Of a DNA stretch of 64,000 nucleotides, positions 44,089 to 52,992 are shown in pieces. Both the position numbers and the translations under genes were made by a program. Positions within the stretch are counted from its first letter, which is position 1. Every line of letters starts with the position of its first letter. The notes beneath the pieces are model-generated. The model saw nothing but the letters and a program-made list of their open reading frames with translations. It did not search any database and had not been told where the DNA came from. The stretch is from NCBI GenBank assembly GCA_046582565.1, contig JAYGED010000241.1:1-64000 (forward strand), given 5' to 3'. Source of the stretch: JAYGED01 sp046582565. Its GTDB lineage: Bacteria; Pseudomonadota; Alphaproteobacteria; JAAXGF01.

Positions 44089-44982
44089 ATGCGTAAACTG
44101 GAATGGGTCGCTTTAATTCTTGTCATCATCGTCGCAATCGGCGGCGGAATTTTGCGATCCGGTGATGCGGTGCCCGAAAATCACTCCCCGAGGCGGCCGG
44201 GCCCGGAACTTTTCGAGCCGATATACTGGGATGCGGAAACTCGAGCCTGGCTCAAAGAGGGCGCGAAAAACTTACGCCCCAAAGCGCCTGGCGCCCCTAC
44301 ATATTTGACGGAAGGCTACATGAAAGAGGGCGATGTAGAGGGATCGTCGACAGGGTCGGCTTTTTCAGTGTCTTCCAAGGGTTATTGGCTGACCGCGCGA
44401 CATGTTATCGAGGGATGTGATGAGGCTTTTCTGCAAACCGGCAATCAGGAGGCGGCAAGAATTTTAGACTACTACCTCCATCCCGGGGCTGACGTTGCCT
44501 TGTTGGCAACACGGCGCGCCCCTGTGGGGCTTCCCCTATCGCAGTTGGGCGTGAAAACACGTGATTCATTCAATGTCGGTTTTCCCAAGGGCAGCCCCGG
44601 CGCCGTCCATGGATTGTATCTCGGTGAAATGACCATGCGCCATACGGGGCGGCTGCGGTACCGGGAGCGGGTTGACGCCTGGAGCATCGTTTCCGAGATC
44701 CCCCGGAAATTTAATTCTCTCGGCGGTTTGAGTGGGGGTGCGGTGATCAATGACAGCGGAGAGATCGTCGGCATCGTACAGTCTGAATCGCCGCGTCGGG
44801 GCCGGTTCATGACGGCGCGGCCGGAAGTTTTACAAAATATGTTCGAAGTGGCGGGTATCAAAATTCCAATGAATTCCAAGCCCGCTTCCAGCACAGAAAT
44901 ATCCGAGGCGAATTATCAAAATATGGCCCGCGAACTGATCGTCACGCTGCGAGTCTCTAAGGTGTTGTGTTTTGTAGATTGA
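44089..44982 (+). CDS. Membrane-anchored trypsin-like serine protease
   Basis: A 297-residue protein with one N-terminal transmembrane helix (about 6-23) and a trypsin/DegP-type fold outside the cytoplasm. The catalytic triad is readable: His in WLTARHVIEGC (about 105), Asp in HPGADVALLATR (about 132-143) and Ser in GGLSGGAVINDSGEIVGIV (about 219). No PDZ domain follows. Two cysteines (Cys111 near the His loop and one at the C-terminal end) are present. Probably co-transcribed with the DUF350 gene, suggesting shared envelope function (inference). Confidence 0.83.
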   Translation: MRKLEWVALILVIIVAIGGGILRSGDAVPENHSPRRPGPELFEPIYWDAETRAWLKEGAKNLRPKAPGAPTYLTEGYMKEGDVEGSSTGSAFSVSSKGYWLTARHVIEGCDEAFLQTGNQEAARILDYYLHPGADVALLATRRAPVGLPLSQLGVKTRDSFNVGFPKGSPGAVHGLYLGEMTMRHTGRLRYRERVDAWSIVSEIPRKFNSLGGLSGGAVINDSGEIVGIVQSESPRRGRFMTARPEVLQNMFEVAGIKIPMNSKPASSTEISEANYQNMARELIVTLRVSKVLCFVD

Positions 44983-45006
44983 AGCCTTGATGCGCTATCC
45001 CCATGG

Positions 45007-45876
45007 TCATCCCTGGCCGTCGATGAAGGCCGCAATGTCATCCAACAGCGGCGCCAGGTCCCGGAACGGCCTGGCGAGAGAGAACAAAATCTCGATATGG
45101 CCGATGTCCGGATAGATGATGTGGCGCGCGCGGCCCCCGGCGTCGACAACCGCTTGCGACAGATTGAGCGTGTTGAACGGGAACACCGTATCGTCGTCGT
45201 CGCCATGCAACAGCAGCAGGGGTGCTTCATCGCCGTCGACGTACACCAGGGGCCGCGCCTCGTTCTCGTCGGCGAGATGGGCGAAGATCGGCGCGACGTT
45301 GGCGGTTCGCGAGGGGTAGAAAGCATGCGGCCCGGCGAGAGCAATGGTTCCCCGGAGCTGGTGCGAGTCCAGGCCCTCGGCCGCCAGATAACGCTCATCC
45401 AGGGTCAGCATGCTAGCAATATGGCCGCCTGCCGAGTGTCCCGTGAGGTAGAGCCGCTCAGGATCGCCGCCAAGGGAGGTGATGTTGTCCACCACCCAGC
45501 GCACCGCTTTTGCGCCGTCTTTCACGAAGGCCGGGAAGCGGACCTCGGGGAAGGTGCGGTAGTCGGGCACCACCGCAATGTAGCCGCGGCTGGTCAAAGC
45601 CTCGGCCACGAAAAGATAGTCGGCGCGCTCGCCCCCCCGCCAGCTTCCGCCATAGAAGAAAATCACCACGGGAATCGGCCCACCGCTCAGCCTGGGGCGA
45701 TAGACATCCAGCTTCTGGCGGGCCTCCGGGCCATAGGAAATGCCGGATTGCACGGCCAGATCGTCTTCCCCAATCACCGTGTTGAGTATCGATAAGGGGG
45801 ACCAGGCCGAGAGCGCGAGCACCGCGACCATGAGCAACGACAAGCGCCAGGGCTTCAAACCGAGAGGGATCATCAT
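45007..45876 (-). CDS. Alpha/beta hydrolase (esterase/lipase, carboxylesterase type)
   Basis: A 289-residue hydrolase with an N-terminal hydrophobic signal-anchor (about 10-30). The oxyanion motif is VVIFFYGGSWRGGERAD (about 69-85), the nucleophile elbow TGHSAGG (about 145-151), an acidic residue in LLHGDDDDTVFP and the His in DIGHIEIL. The layout matches bacterial hormone-sensitive-lipase or kynurenine-formamidase-like esterases. Probably periplasmic or membrane-associated; substrate unknown. Confidence 0.85.
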   Translation of the reverse strand: MMIPLGLKPWRLSLLMVAVLALSAWSPLSILNTVIGEDDLAVQSGISYGPEARQKLDVYRPRLSGGPIPVVIFFYGGSWRGGERADYLFVAEALTSRGYIAVVPDYRTFPEVRFPAFVKDGAKAVRWVVDNITSLGGDPERLYLTGHSAGGHIASMLTLDERYLAAEGLDSHQLRGTIALAGPHAFYPSRTANVAPIFAHLADENEARPLVYVDGDEAPLLLLHGDDDDTVFPFNTLNLSQAVVDAGGRARHIIYPDIGHIEILFSLARPFRDLAPLLDDIAAFIDGQG

Positions 45877-46059
45877 GCCTATACCGAACCCGGATCCGTG
45901 AAATCAGCCGCCATTGTGACAAACCATTTTGACAAAGATTAAACAGTTTGCCGAACCTATCACTCAAAACGCGGGAATGAGAGGTAAGCCCTGCCCGTAT
46001 GCTTATGGTTAATGCCACGGGAACTTAAAACAATCATTCCGATGCAAGGAGCCTGAACC

Positions 46060-46248
46060 ATGAGTGAAATTACCGCCGCAACCACAGAGTTGAAACTGCC
46101 CTCAAAGCCCGAGAAACACTATCAAATCCATCGTGATGGCGTGCTCTATTCGTTGTTCCTCGGCACCAGGGCCAAGGCGAGCGGACATGTTCAAAGCCTG
46201 TTCAACATAAATCCATCGTTGAATTGGGATTACGAACTCGCGGCCTAA
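46060..46248 (+). CDS. Small hypothetical protein (62 aa)
   Basis: Not recognised. The ATG is preceded by AAGGAG at a proper distance, and the 62-residue product has no membrane segment. It includes the segment YQIHRDGVLYSLFLGTRAKASGHVQSLFNINPSLNWDYELAA, which looks like a compact folded domain rather than random translation. A 180-base AT-leaning upstream spacer could hold its promoter. It ends eight bases before the converging DUF1244 gene. Confidence 0.55.
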   Translation: MSEITAATTELKLPSKPEKHYQIHRDGVLYSLFLGTRAKASGHVQSLFNINPSLNWDYELAA

Positions 46249-46256
46249 TTTTTGAT

Positions 46257-46589
46257 CTAGACTGGCTTGTCGTACCAGTCTTCGCCGGCTTCGCCGTGCT
46301 CGGCAAGGCCGTCCTTGTATTCCTGCACCTTCTCAGGCGAGGTCTCGGTCTGGTGGCGCTCCTTCCAGTCGGCGTAGGTCATGCCGTAGACCAGGGTGCG
46401 GGCATCGTCGTAGCTCATCTCCAGGTCTTGATCGCCAGCGGCGGCGCGATACCATTTTGCCAGGCAGTTGCGGCAGAAGCCGGCCAGATTCATTAAATCG
46501 ATATTCTGTACGTCGCTGCGCCCCCGGAAGTGATGAACCAGGCGGCGGAAGGCAGCGGCCTCGATTTCGGTGCGGGTCTTGTCGTCCAT
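46257..46589 (-). CDS. DUF1244 family protein
   Basis: A 110-residue protein matching DUF1244 throughout: EIEAAAFRRLVHHFRGRSDVQNIDLMNLAGFCRNCLAKWYRAAA, then SYDDARTLVYGMTYADWKERHQTE at the C-terminal half. The two cysteines in FCRNCL are conserved. The start at 46589 has GGAGG upstream; the longer frame is rejected. Function is unknown for the family, which is widespread in proteobacteria. It follows the YbdK-type gene by 17 bases on the same strand. Confidence 0.88.
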   Translation of the reverse strand: MDDKTRTEIEAAAFRRLVHHFRGRSDVQNIDLMNLAGFCRNCLAKWYRAAAGDQDLEMSYDDARTLVYGMTYADWKERHQTETSPEKVQEYKDGLAEHGEAGEDWYDKPV

Positions 46590-46606
46590 GAAGAACCTCC
46601 TTTGGT

Positions 46607-47746
46607 TTATTCGAGGCCGAGAACGGTCTCGGATATGAGTAAATCGACAACCGCGTCGAGCGCCTCGCGCTGATCGGCGCCGGCATCGATGGCCGCGGCG
46701 TAAGCCCGGCATTGGCGGTCGGCGCTGGTGCCGTTCGCGGCGATCTGGCGGGTGTGGGCGACCTCGGCGACGCAATCGAGGCGTTCGGCGTCTTCAGCCA
46801 CCAGCTCGATGAGCTCGTCGAGCAGGTCGACAAACGGCACCAGGGCACCCTTGCCGAAATCGATCAGCTCGCCTTTCACGCCGTATCGCTGGGCGCGCCA
46901 GCGGTTCTCGTTGACCAGGATGCGCGGATAGGTGCGCCAGCGCTGGTTGGAGCGCCGCAGACGGTAGAGCATGCTGACGATGCATTGGGTCAGGGCGGCC
47001 ACGGCGGCGGCGTCTTCAAGGCGGGTGCAGACATCGGCAATGCGCATTTCCAGGGTCGGGTAGCGGGCGCTCGGGCGCAAATCCCACCACAGCTTGGTGG
47101 CGTCGGCCATGAGCCCGCCCTGGATCAATTGCGCCACCACGCGCTGATATTCGCCGTAGCTTTCATAGTAATCCGGCAGGCCGGTGCGCGGCAGGGCGTC
47201 GAACACGGTGAGCCGGTAGGATTTGAGCCCGGTGTCTTCGCCGGTCCAGAACGGCGACGAGGTGGTCAGCGCCAGCAGGTGCGGCAGGAAGTAGCTCATC
47301 TGATTCATCAGATCGATGCGCAGGTCGTCGTCCTCGACCCCGATATGTATATGCATGCCACAGATCAGCAGCCGCCGGGCCACGGCCTGCAGATCGCGGG
47401 CCAGGGTCTGATAGCGGTCCTTGTCGACAAATTGCTGCTCCTGCCATCGCGCGAAGGGATGGGTCGAGGCGGCGATGGGCGCCAGGCCGTAGTCATTCGA
47501 CACCTTGGCGACCGTGGCCCGAAGATCGGCGAGGTCATCGCGCGCCTCGCGCACGGTGGCGCGGGGATGGGTGCCGACCTCGATCTGGGCGCGCAGAAAT
47601 TCAGGCGATACCCGGCCCTCCAGCATGGCCGCGCACTCACTCAGCATGGCCTCGGGCGGCTCGATGGCGAGATCGCGGCTGGCTTGGTCGACGAGGAGGT
47701 ATTCCTCTTCTATGCCGATGGTCAGCGCTGGTGGGTTGAGCGGCAT
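46607..47746 (-). CDS. YbdK-type carboxylate-amine ligase (GCS2 family)
   Basis: A 379-residue glutamate-cysteine-ligase-like enzyme with weak gamma-glutamyl ligase activity in characterised relatives. Diagnostic segments are LTIGIEEEYLLVDQASRDL near the N-terminus, CGMHIHIGVED (about 130-140), a central WWDLRPSARYPTLEMRIADVCT and RRSNQRWRTYPRILVNENRWRAQRYG. The first Met is one base after the preceding gene's stop. The natural substrate is not known; the N-formylglutamate amidohydrolase gene just upstream hints at a glutamyl compound. Confidence 0.88.
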   Translation of the reverse strand: MPLNPPALTIGIEEEYLLVDQASRDLAIEPPEAMLSECAAMLEGRVSPEFLRAQIEVGTHPRATVREARDDLADLRATVAKVSNDYGLAPIAASTHPFARWQEQQFVDKDRYQTLARDLQAVARRLLICGMHIHIGVEDDDLRIDLMNQMSYFLPHLLALTTSSPFWTGEDTGLKSYRLTVFDALPRTGLPDYYESYGEYQRVVAQLIQGGLMADATKLWWDLRPSARYPTLEMRIADVCTRLEDAAAVAALTQCIVSMLYRLRRSNQRWRTYPRILVNENRWRAQRYGVKGELIDFGKGALVPFVDLLDELIELVAEDAERLDCVAEVAHTRQIAANGTSADRQCRAYAAAIDAGADQREALDAVVDLLISETVLGLE

Positions 47747-47747
47747 G

Positions 47748-48521
47748 TCACAGCACCTTGGTCAAGGCCGCCGCCAACCGTTGCGCCCATATCTCGACGC
47801 CGTGATGGGTGTCGATAAGGTCCTGGCGGAGTTCCACGGTGACATGGCGAAGCCCCCGCACCTCCGCATGGCGCGGTGTGGAAAAAGGCGGCGGCGTCCG
47901 GCCCGAATAGGGCTCGTTGTCGCCGACATTGATCAGGGGATCAGCGGCAAGAGCGGCCATCAAGGGCTTGGACAGCCGGTCATCCTGGTCCCACAGAATG
48001 CCGATATGCCAAGGCCGCTCGAAGCCGTCGAACAGCGGCGTGAAGCTGTGCATGGAGATAAAGGCGGGTTGGTCGCGCTTATCAAGCATCTCCTCGACGG
48101 CGTCGTGATAGGGCGCGAAGCAGGCGTCGCTGCGGGCGGCGGCGTCCGGCCCGTCCAGGGCGGCGTTGCCGGGAATGGTCACCCCGTCGCTGACCGTCGC
48201 AATCGAGCTCGGCGCGCCGATCGGGCGGTTGCAATCGATGACTAGCCGAGAATAGCCGGCGAGCAGGGCGGGCGCATCGAGCAGGGCGGCAAGCCGGCGC
48301 GTCACATCGGCGGCGCCGATATCCCAACCGATATGACGCTTGAGCATGGATTCATCCAGCCCCAGCCCTTGCAGCGCGGCCGGAACCGCATGGCTGGCGT
48401 GATCGCAAACCAGCAGAAGAGCAGCCGCGCCGTCTGGATTCACCGGCTCGAAAGGCGGCGGATCGTCGGGCCCGAGCAACGCCGGGCGAGGGGCCTTAAG
48501 AGGATGAACTGAAGCGGTCAT
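47748..48521 (-). CDS. N-formylglutamate amidohydrolase family protein
   Basis: A 257-residue enzyme of the FGase family. Blocks seen: LLLVCDHASHAVPAAL with His42 and His45, HIGWDIGAADVTRRLAALLDAPALLAGYSRLVIDCNRP, ISMHSFTP (about 156-163) and LRHVTVELRQDLI with a conserved Glu. True histidine-pathway HutG uses this fold, but no hut genes are here, and short FGase-like proteins often occur apart from hut. First gene of a compact minus-strand set with the YbdK-type ligase and DUF1244 protein. Confidence 0.87.
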   Translation of the reverse strand: MTASVHPLKAPRPALLGPDDPPPFEPVNPDGAAALLLVCDHASHAVPAALQGLGLDESMLKRHIGWDIGAADVTRRLAALLDAPALLAGYSRLVIDCNRPIGAPSSIATVSDGVTIPGNAALDGPDAAARSDACFAPYHDAVEEMLDKRDQPAFISMHSFTPLFDGFERPWHIGILWDQDDRLSKPLMAALAADPLINVGDNEPYSGRTPPPFSTPRHAEVRGLRHVTVELRQDLIDTHHGVEIWAQRLAAALTKVL

Positions 48522-48744
48522 GGCTCTGAATATAACGGAAAGTCGATCTGCAAAAATACCGATTTAACGCGCCCGGTCATTTCACCGGCGGCGACAAGCC
48601 GGGCCTGTACCGTCCGACGGTCGCCCGGCTCAGAGACAACCATAATCTGGCGAGCGGTGATGGGTCATCCTATACCTTCACCATTGTCATGGAATAAGAT
48701 GACCATGCCGTAAATTCAGTGGGCGGCGCGCATGAGGGGGGCCA

Positions 48745-50190
48745 ATGACAGATATCTTGATCACTGACGCCACCATCGTCACCATGGATGCGAGCCGACG
48801 CGTCATCGAGGCGGGCGCCATCGCGGTCGCGGGCAGCCGCATCGCAGACATCGGCGCCTCGGATGAGTTGGCGGAAAGACACCCGGCGGCACAGCGTATC
48901 GACGGCTCCGGCATGGTCGTCATGCCGGGTCTGATCGATTGCCACGCCCATGCCGGCCACGGCCTGGTCAAGACCATGGGCGGCGACGGGGCGAGCTGGA
49001 CCGACGCTTGCGAGATCATCTATACGACCGGCTCCAGCGCGGCCTTTTGGCGCGCCGAGGCCCATTTGTCAGCGCTTGAGAGGGTCAAATGCGGCGTTAC
49101 CTGTGGGGTCTCCCTGCTGGGCGGCGGCAACGACATCATGCGTACCGACGAGACGGCCTATGGCGATCAGCATTGCCAGGCGGTCAGCGAGGTCGGCATC
49201 CGATCGGTGCTTGCCGTCGGCCCCTGCCGGCCGCCATTCCCCCGACAGTTCACGCGCTGGCAGGGCGATGTCGCGACGCCCCTCACCATCGATTTTGCCG
49301 ACCAGCTTCGCTGCTGTGACGCCCTTATCGATCGCTGGCATGGCGCGGGCGAAGGGCGCATCGAGATCGCCATGAATTTGCCGGTTTTCCGCAAGGCCGA
49401 CATTGACGCTGGGCCTGCGGCGTTGGCGGAACTCGTCGAACAATCCACGGCGGCGCGCGACCTCGGCCGTGATCGGGGCGTGCGGCTCACCCAGGACGGC
49501 CATCGCGACGGCAGCATCGAGATTGCCGACCGATTGTTCGACCTGCTCGGTCCCGATCTCTATCTGTCCCACTGCATCGACATGACCGATCACGAGATTG
49601 CGCGGTGCCGGGAAACCGGAACCAAGATCGTCCATAACCCCAGCGCCGTTGCGGCCATCATGGGGCGCTGCCCGGTTCCGGAGCTCATCGAGGCGGGCGT
49701 TACGGTCGCCATTGGATCCGACGGCGCGGCGCCCAACCGAAGCCTCGATATGTTCCGCCATATGTTCCAGTGCATGCATTATCACCGGACCTATTTCAAG
49801 GATCCGAGTATTTTGCCGCCGGGAAAGGTCATGGAGATGGTGACCATAGATGCAGCGATTGTCCTCGGCCTGGAAGACCAGATCGGTTCTCTCGAAGTCG
49901 GCAAGAAGGCGGATATAATTCTCATCGACATGACAAAGCCGCATCTTTACCCGCCCAATATGCCGCTCTATCGAATTCCCTACTACGCCAACGGCGCCGA
50001 TGTGGATACGGTCATCGTCGATGGCCGCGTATTGATGGCGGGGCGTGTCGTCTCCACCGTCGATGAGGCGGCGCTGCTTGCCGCCGCCGCCGAGGAGACC
50101 GAGACCATGATCGAACGCACCGGCCTTCAGGCCCAGCTCGAAACACCCGAGGGATTTTGGCATGCCGCCAAATACCCCGAGAGGGGTTAG
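48745..50190 (+). CDS. Amidohydrolase-superfamily deaminase/chlorohydrolase-like enzyme
   Basis: A 481-residue metal-dependent hydrolase of the atrazine chlorohydrolase/8-oxoguanine deaminase group. HxH is at His67/His69 (DCHAHAGHG), a later His in LSHCIDMTD and the catalytic Asp region in IGSDGAAPN. At the position where relatives have a metal-binding His in an xHxxE strand, this protein reads RLTQDGHRDGS, so one ligand appears shifted or replaced. It ends with the typical small beta-sandwich (VGKKADIILIDMTKPHL). Likely deaminates or dechlorinates a heterocycle; the substrate is unknown. Followed after 14 bases by glycerate kinase. Confidence 0.85.
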   Translation: MTDILITDATIVTMDASRRVIEAGAIAVAGSRIADIGASDELAERHPAAQRIDGSGMVVMPGLIDCHAHAGHGLVKTMGGDGASWTDACEIIYTTGSSAAFWRAEAHLSALERVKCGVTCGVSLLGGGNDIMRTDETAYGDQHCQAVSEVGIRSVLAVGPCRPPFPRQFTRWQGDVATPLTIDFADQLRCCDALIDRWHGAGEGRIEIAMNLPVFRKADIDAGPAALAELVEQSTAARDLGRDRGVRLTQDGHRDGSIEIADRLFDLLGPDLYLSHCIDMTDHEIARCRETGTKIVHNPSAVAAIMGRCPVPELIEAGVTVAIGSDGAAPNRSLDMFRHMFQCMHYHRTYFKDPSILPPGKVMEMVTIDAAIVLGLEDQIGSLEVGKKADIILIDMTKPHLYPPNMPLYRIPYYANGADVDTVIVDGRVLMAGRVVSTVDEAALLAAAAEETETMIERTGLQAQLETPEGFWHAAKYPERG

Positions 50191-50204
50191 GCTGAGATAA
50201 AGCG

Positions 50205-51491
50205 ATGCCCCCTGACATTCATGCCGATCCCCGCAATTTGCTGCGTGCCCTGTTCGACGCCGCCGTTGAGGCCGCACAAGCGGGGCGCTGCCTAGCCCCC
50301 CATCTGCCGTTGCCGCCCAGGGGGCGCTGCGTTGTCGTCGGCGCCGGCAAGGCGGCGGCGGCCATGGCGCGCAGCGTCGAGGACAATTGGGCCGGTGATT
50401 TGGGCGACCTCAGCGGTCTGGTGGTTACCCGCTACGGCCACGGCACAGCGACCCGGCGCATCGAGGTCGTCGAGGCCGCCCATCCGGTGCCCGACCGGGC
50501 CGGGCGCGAGGCGGCGCAGTCCATCCTCGGGCTGGTCGAACCCCTCGGGCCCGACGATCTTGTCCTCTGTCTGATTTCGGGCGGTGGATCGGCCTTGCTC
50601 GCCCTGCCGGCACAGGGCGTTTCCCTGGAGGACAAGCAGGCGGTCAACCTGGCGTTGCTCAGCGCCGGGGCGACGATTACCGAGATGAATACCCTGCGCA
50701 AGCATCTCTCAGCCATCAAGGGCGGCCGCCTTGCCGTGGCGGCGGCCCCGGCGCGCCTGGTCAGCCTGTTGATCTCCGATGTTCCCGGCGACGATCCGGC
50801 GGTGATCGCCTCGGGCCCGACGGTGGCCGATCCGACGACGTTCGCTGACGCCCGCGCGGTGCTTGATAAATACGCTATTCCCGCGCCTGCCACGGTGGCC
50901 GCCCATTTGGCGGCGGCTGCCGACGAGACGCCGAAACCGGGCGATCCGCGCCTTGCCGCCAGTGAGGTCCATCTCATCGCAACCCCGGGGGCGTCGCTCG
51001 ATGCGGCGGCGGCGCTCGCCCGCGAAGCGGGTTTCGAGACGATCATCCTCGGCGACAGTCTGGAAGGGGAGGCCCGCGAACTCGGCGCTTTGCATGGCGC
51101 CATGGCGCGCGGACGCCTCATTGATGCGCCCCTGATCATCCTGTCCGGCGGCGAGACCACGGTGACCATGTCCGATGCAGGCTCCAGCGGCGGGCGTGGC
51201 GGGCGCAACGCCGAATACCTGCTGGCCCTGGCCATCGCCCTCCATGGCGCTCCGGGGGTTTATGCCATTGCCTGCGACAGCGACGGCATCGACGGCAGCG
51301 AGGACAATGCCGGCGCGATCATCACGCCTGAAAGTCTGGCGCGGGCGCGGGCTGGCGGGCTCGACCCGCGCGCCCGGCTCCTGGACCACGACGCCTACGG
51401 CTTCTTCGAGGCGCTCGGCGATCTCGTGGTCACCGGACCGACCCTGACCAACGTCAATGATTTTCGCGCGATACTGATTACAGCAGGCTAA
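50205..51491 (+). CDS. Glycerate 2-kinase (GckA/TtuD, MOFRL family)
   Basis: A 428-residue kinase producing 2-phosphoglycerate from D-glycerate, linking hydroxypyruvate/tartronate metabolism to lower glycolysis. The N-terminal DUF4147 domain shows VVVGAGKAAAAMARSVED (about 43-60), LISGGGSALLALP and EMNTLRKHLSAIKGGRLA. The C-terminal MOFRL domain shows LSGGETTVTM, GGRNAEYLLALA and a late CDSDGIDGSEDNAGAII. It is followed by pyruvate kinase on the same strand, a metabolically sensible pair also seen in tartrate-utilisation loci. Confidence 0.92.
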   Translation: MPPDIHADPRNLLRALFDAAVEAAQAGRCLAPHLPLPPRGRCVVVGAGKAAAAMARSVEDNWAGDLGDLSGLVVTRYGHGTATRRIEVVEAAHPVPDRAGREAAQSILGLVEPLGPDDLVLCLISGGGSALLALPAQGVSLEDKQAVNLALLSAGATITEMNTLRKHLSAIKGGRLAVAAAPARLVSLLISDVPGDDPAVIASGPTVADPTTFADARAVLDKYAIPAPATVAAHLAAAADETPKPGDPRLAASEVHLIATPGASLDAAAALAREAGFETIILGDSLEGEARELGALHGAMARGRLIDAPLIILSGGETTVTMSDAGSSGGRGGRNAEYLLALAIALHGAPGVYAIACDSDGIDGSEDNAGAIITPESLARARAGGLDPRARLLDHDAYGFFEALGDLVVTGPTLTNVNDFRAILITAG

Positions 51492-51562
51492 ATACGGCTT
51501 CCTAAGTCTCCTGTGGCGCTTGTGCGCATCCCGCGTTAAGCTAGCGAAAACAAAGGGAAATT

Positions 51563-52981
51563 ATGCGCCGCCATCGTAATGCCAAGATTGTCGCGACCCT
51601 CGGACCGGCGAGTTCGGACGCGGCGGTGATCCATGGGCTTTTCGATGCCGGCGTCGATGTCTTCCGCCTCAATTTCAGTCACGGCGACCATGCCGACCAC
51701 AAGGCGCGCTATGACATCATTCGTGCGCTTGAGACTGAGATCGGCCGCCCGATCTGCGTGCTGCTCGATCTTCAGGGCCCCAAGCTGCGTATCGGACGTT
51801 TCAAGCGCGGTGCAATCGAACTTGCCGCCGGTCAGAGCTTTCGTCTCGATCTCGCCAAGGGGCTGGGCGACGACAGCCGTGTCGCCTTGCCGCATCCTGA
51901 GATTTTTGCCGCTATCGAGCCCGGCACCGAGCTGCTGCTCGACGATGGCCGCATTCGGCTGCGCATCGTGAAATGCACAAAGAGCCATGCCGAAACCGAA
52001 GTCGTCGCCGGCGGCAGCCTGTCTGACCACAAGGGGGTCAACCTGCCCGGCGTTACCCTGCCGATTGCGGCGATGACCGACAAGGACCGGCGCGATCTGG
52101 CGTTCGGTCTCAATCTCGGCGTCGACTGGGTCGCCCTGTCTTTCGTCCAGCGGCCCGAGGACATCGCCGAAGCCCGCAAGCTTGTCGCCGGGCGCGCGTC
52201 GATCATGGCCAAGCTCGAAAAACCCTCGGGCATCGACCAGCTTGACGGAATCATCGAGATCGCCGACGGCATCATGGTGGCGCGTGGCGACCTCGGCGTG
52301 GAAATGGCGCCCGAGAGCGTGCCGGGGCTGCAGAAGGAAATCATCGCCCGGTCGCGGAGCGCCGGCAAGCCGGTGGTGGTGGCTACCCAGATGCTCGAAT
52401 CCATGATCGATGCGGCGACGCCGACCCGCGCCGAGGCCTCCGATGTGGCGACGGCGGTTTATGATGGGGCCGACGCCCTCATGCTGTCTGCTGAGTCCGC
52501 CGCCGGCTCCTATCCGATTGAGGCCGTGGCCATGATGAACCGTATCATCGCCGAAACCGAGCGCGACCCACGCTATCGACGGTTTCTCAATGTTGAGGGA
52601 TCAAACCTCGAATCGACCGCCGCCGACGCCATCACCGCGGCTGCCGATCAGGTTTCGCGCACGGTGCGCGCTGTGGCGATCTGCACCTATTCCATGTCCG
52701 GCTCGACCACCCTGCGCGCCTCGCGCGAACGGCCCGAGGTGCCGATCCTGGGCTTGACGCCGAAGATCGGTACGGCGCGCCGCCTGGCCATCGCCTGGGG
52801 TGTTCATAATGTGCAGACCCCCGACGCCACCAGCTTCTCGGACATGGTCGAGAATGCAGGCTCCGTGGCCCTGGCCGAGGGCTTCGCCAAGCCCGGCGAC
52901 CGCATTGTCATCACCGCCGGCGTTCCCTTCGGCACGCCGGGCTCGACCAACACCTTGCGCATCGCCTGGGTCGACGGCTAA
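51563..52981 (+). CDS. pyk: Pyruvate kinase
   Basis: Converts phosphoenolpyruvate and ADP to pyruvate and ATP. The 472-residue protein has the N-terminal KIVATLGPASSD, FRLNFSHGDHADH, DLQGPKLRIG, the B domain (about 70-165), the catalytic MAKLEKPSGIDQLDGIIEIADGIMVARGDLGVEM (the usual KIE reads KLE) and ATQMLESMIDAATPTRAEASDVATAVYDGADALMLSAESAAG. A GGGAAATT ribosome site precedes the ATG. C-terminal regulatory domain intact. Confidence 0.96.
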   Translation: MRRHRNAKIVATLGPASSDAAVIHGLFDAGVDVFRLNFSHGDHADHKARYDIIRALETEIGRPICVLLDLQGPKLRIGRFKRGAIELAAGQSFRLDLAKGLGDDSRVALPHPEIFAAIEPGTELLLDDGRIRLRIVKCTKSHAETEVVAGGSLSDHKGVNLPGVTLPIAAMTDKDRRDLAFGLNLGVDWVALSFVQRPEDIAEARKLVAGRASIMAKLEKPSGIDQLDGIIEIADGIMVARGDLGVEMAPESVPGLQKEIIARSRSAGKPVVVATQMLESMIDAATPTRAEASDVATAVYDGADALMLSAESAAGSYPIEAVAMMNRIIAETERDPRYRRFLNVEGSNLESTAADAITAAADQVSRTVRAVAICTYSMSGSTTLRASRERPEVPILGLTPKIGTARRLAIAWGVHNVQTPDATSFSDMVENAGSVALAEGFAKPGDRIVITAGVPFGTPGSTNTLRIAWVDG

Positions 52982-52992
52982 TCGGCCAGGCG

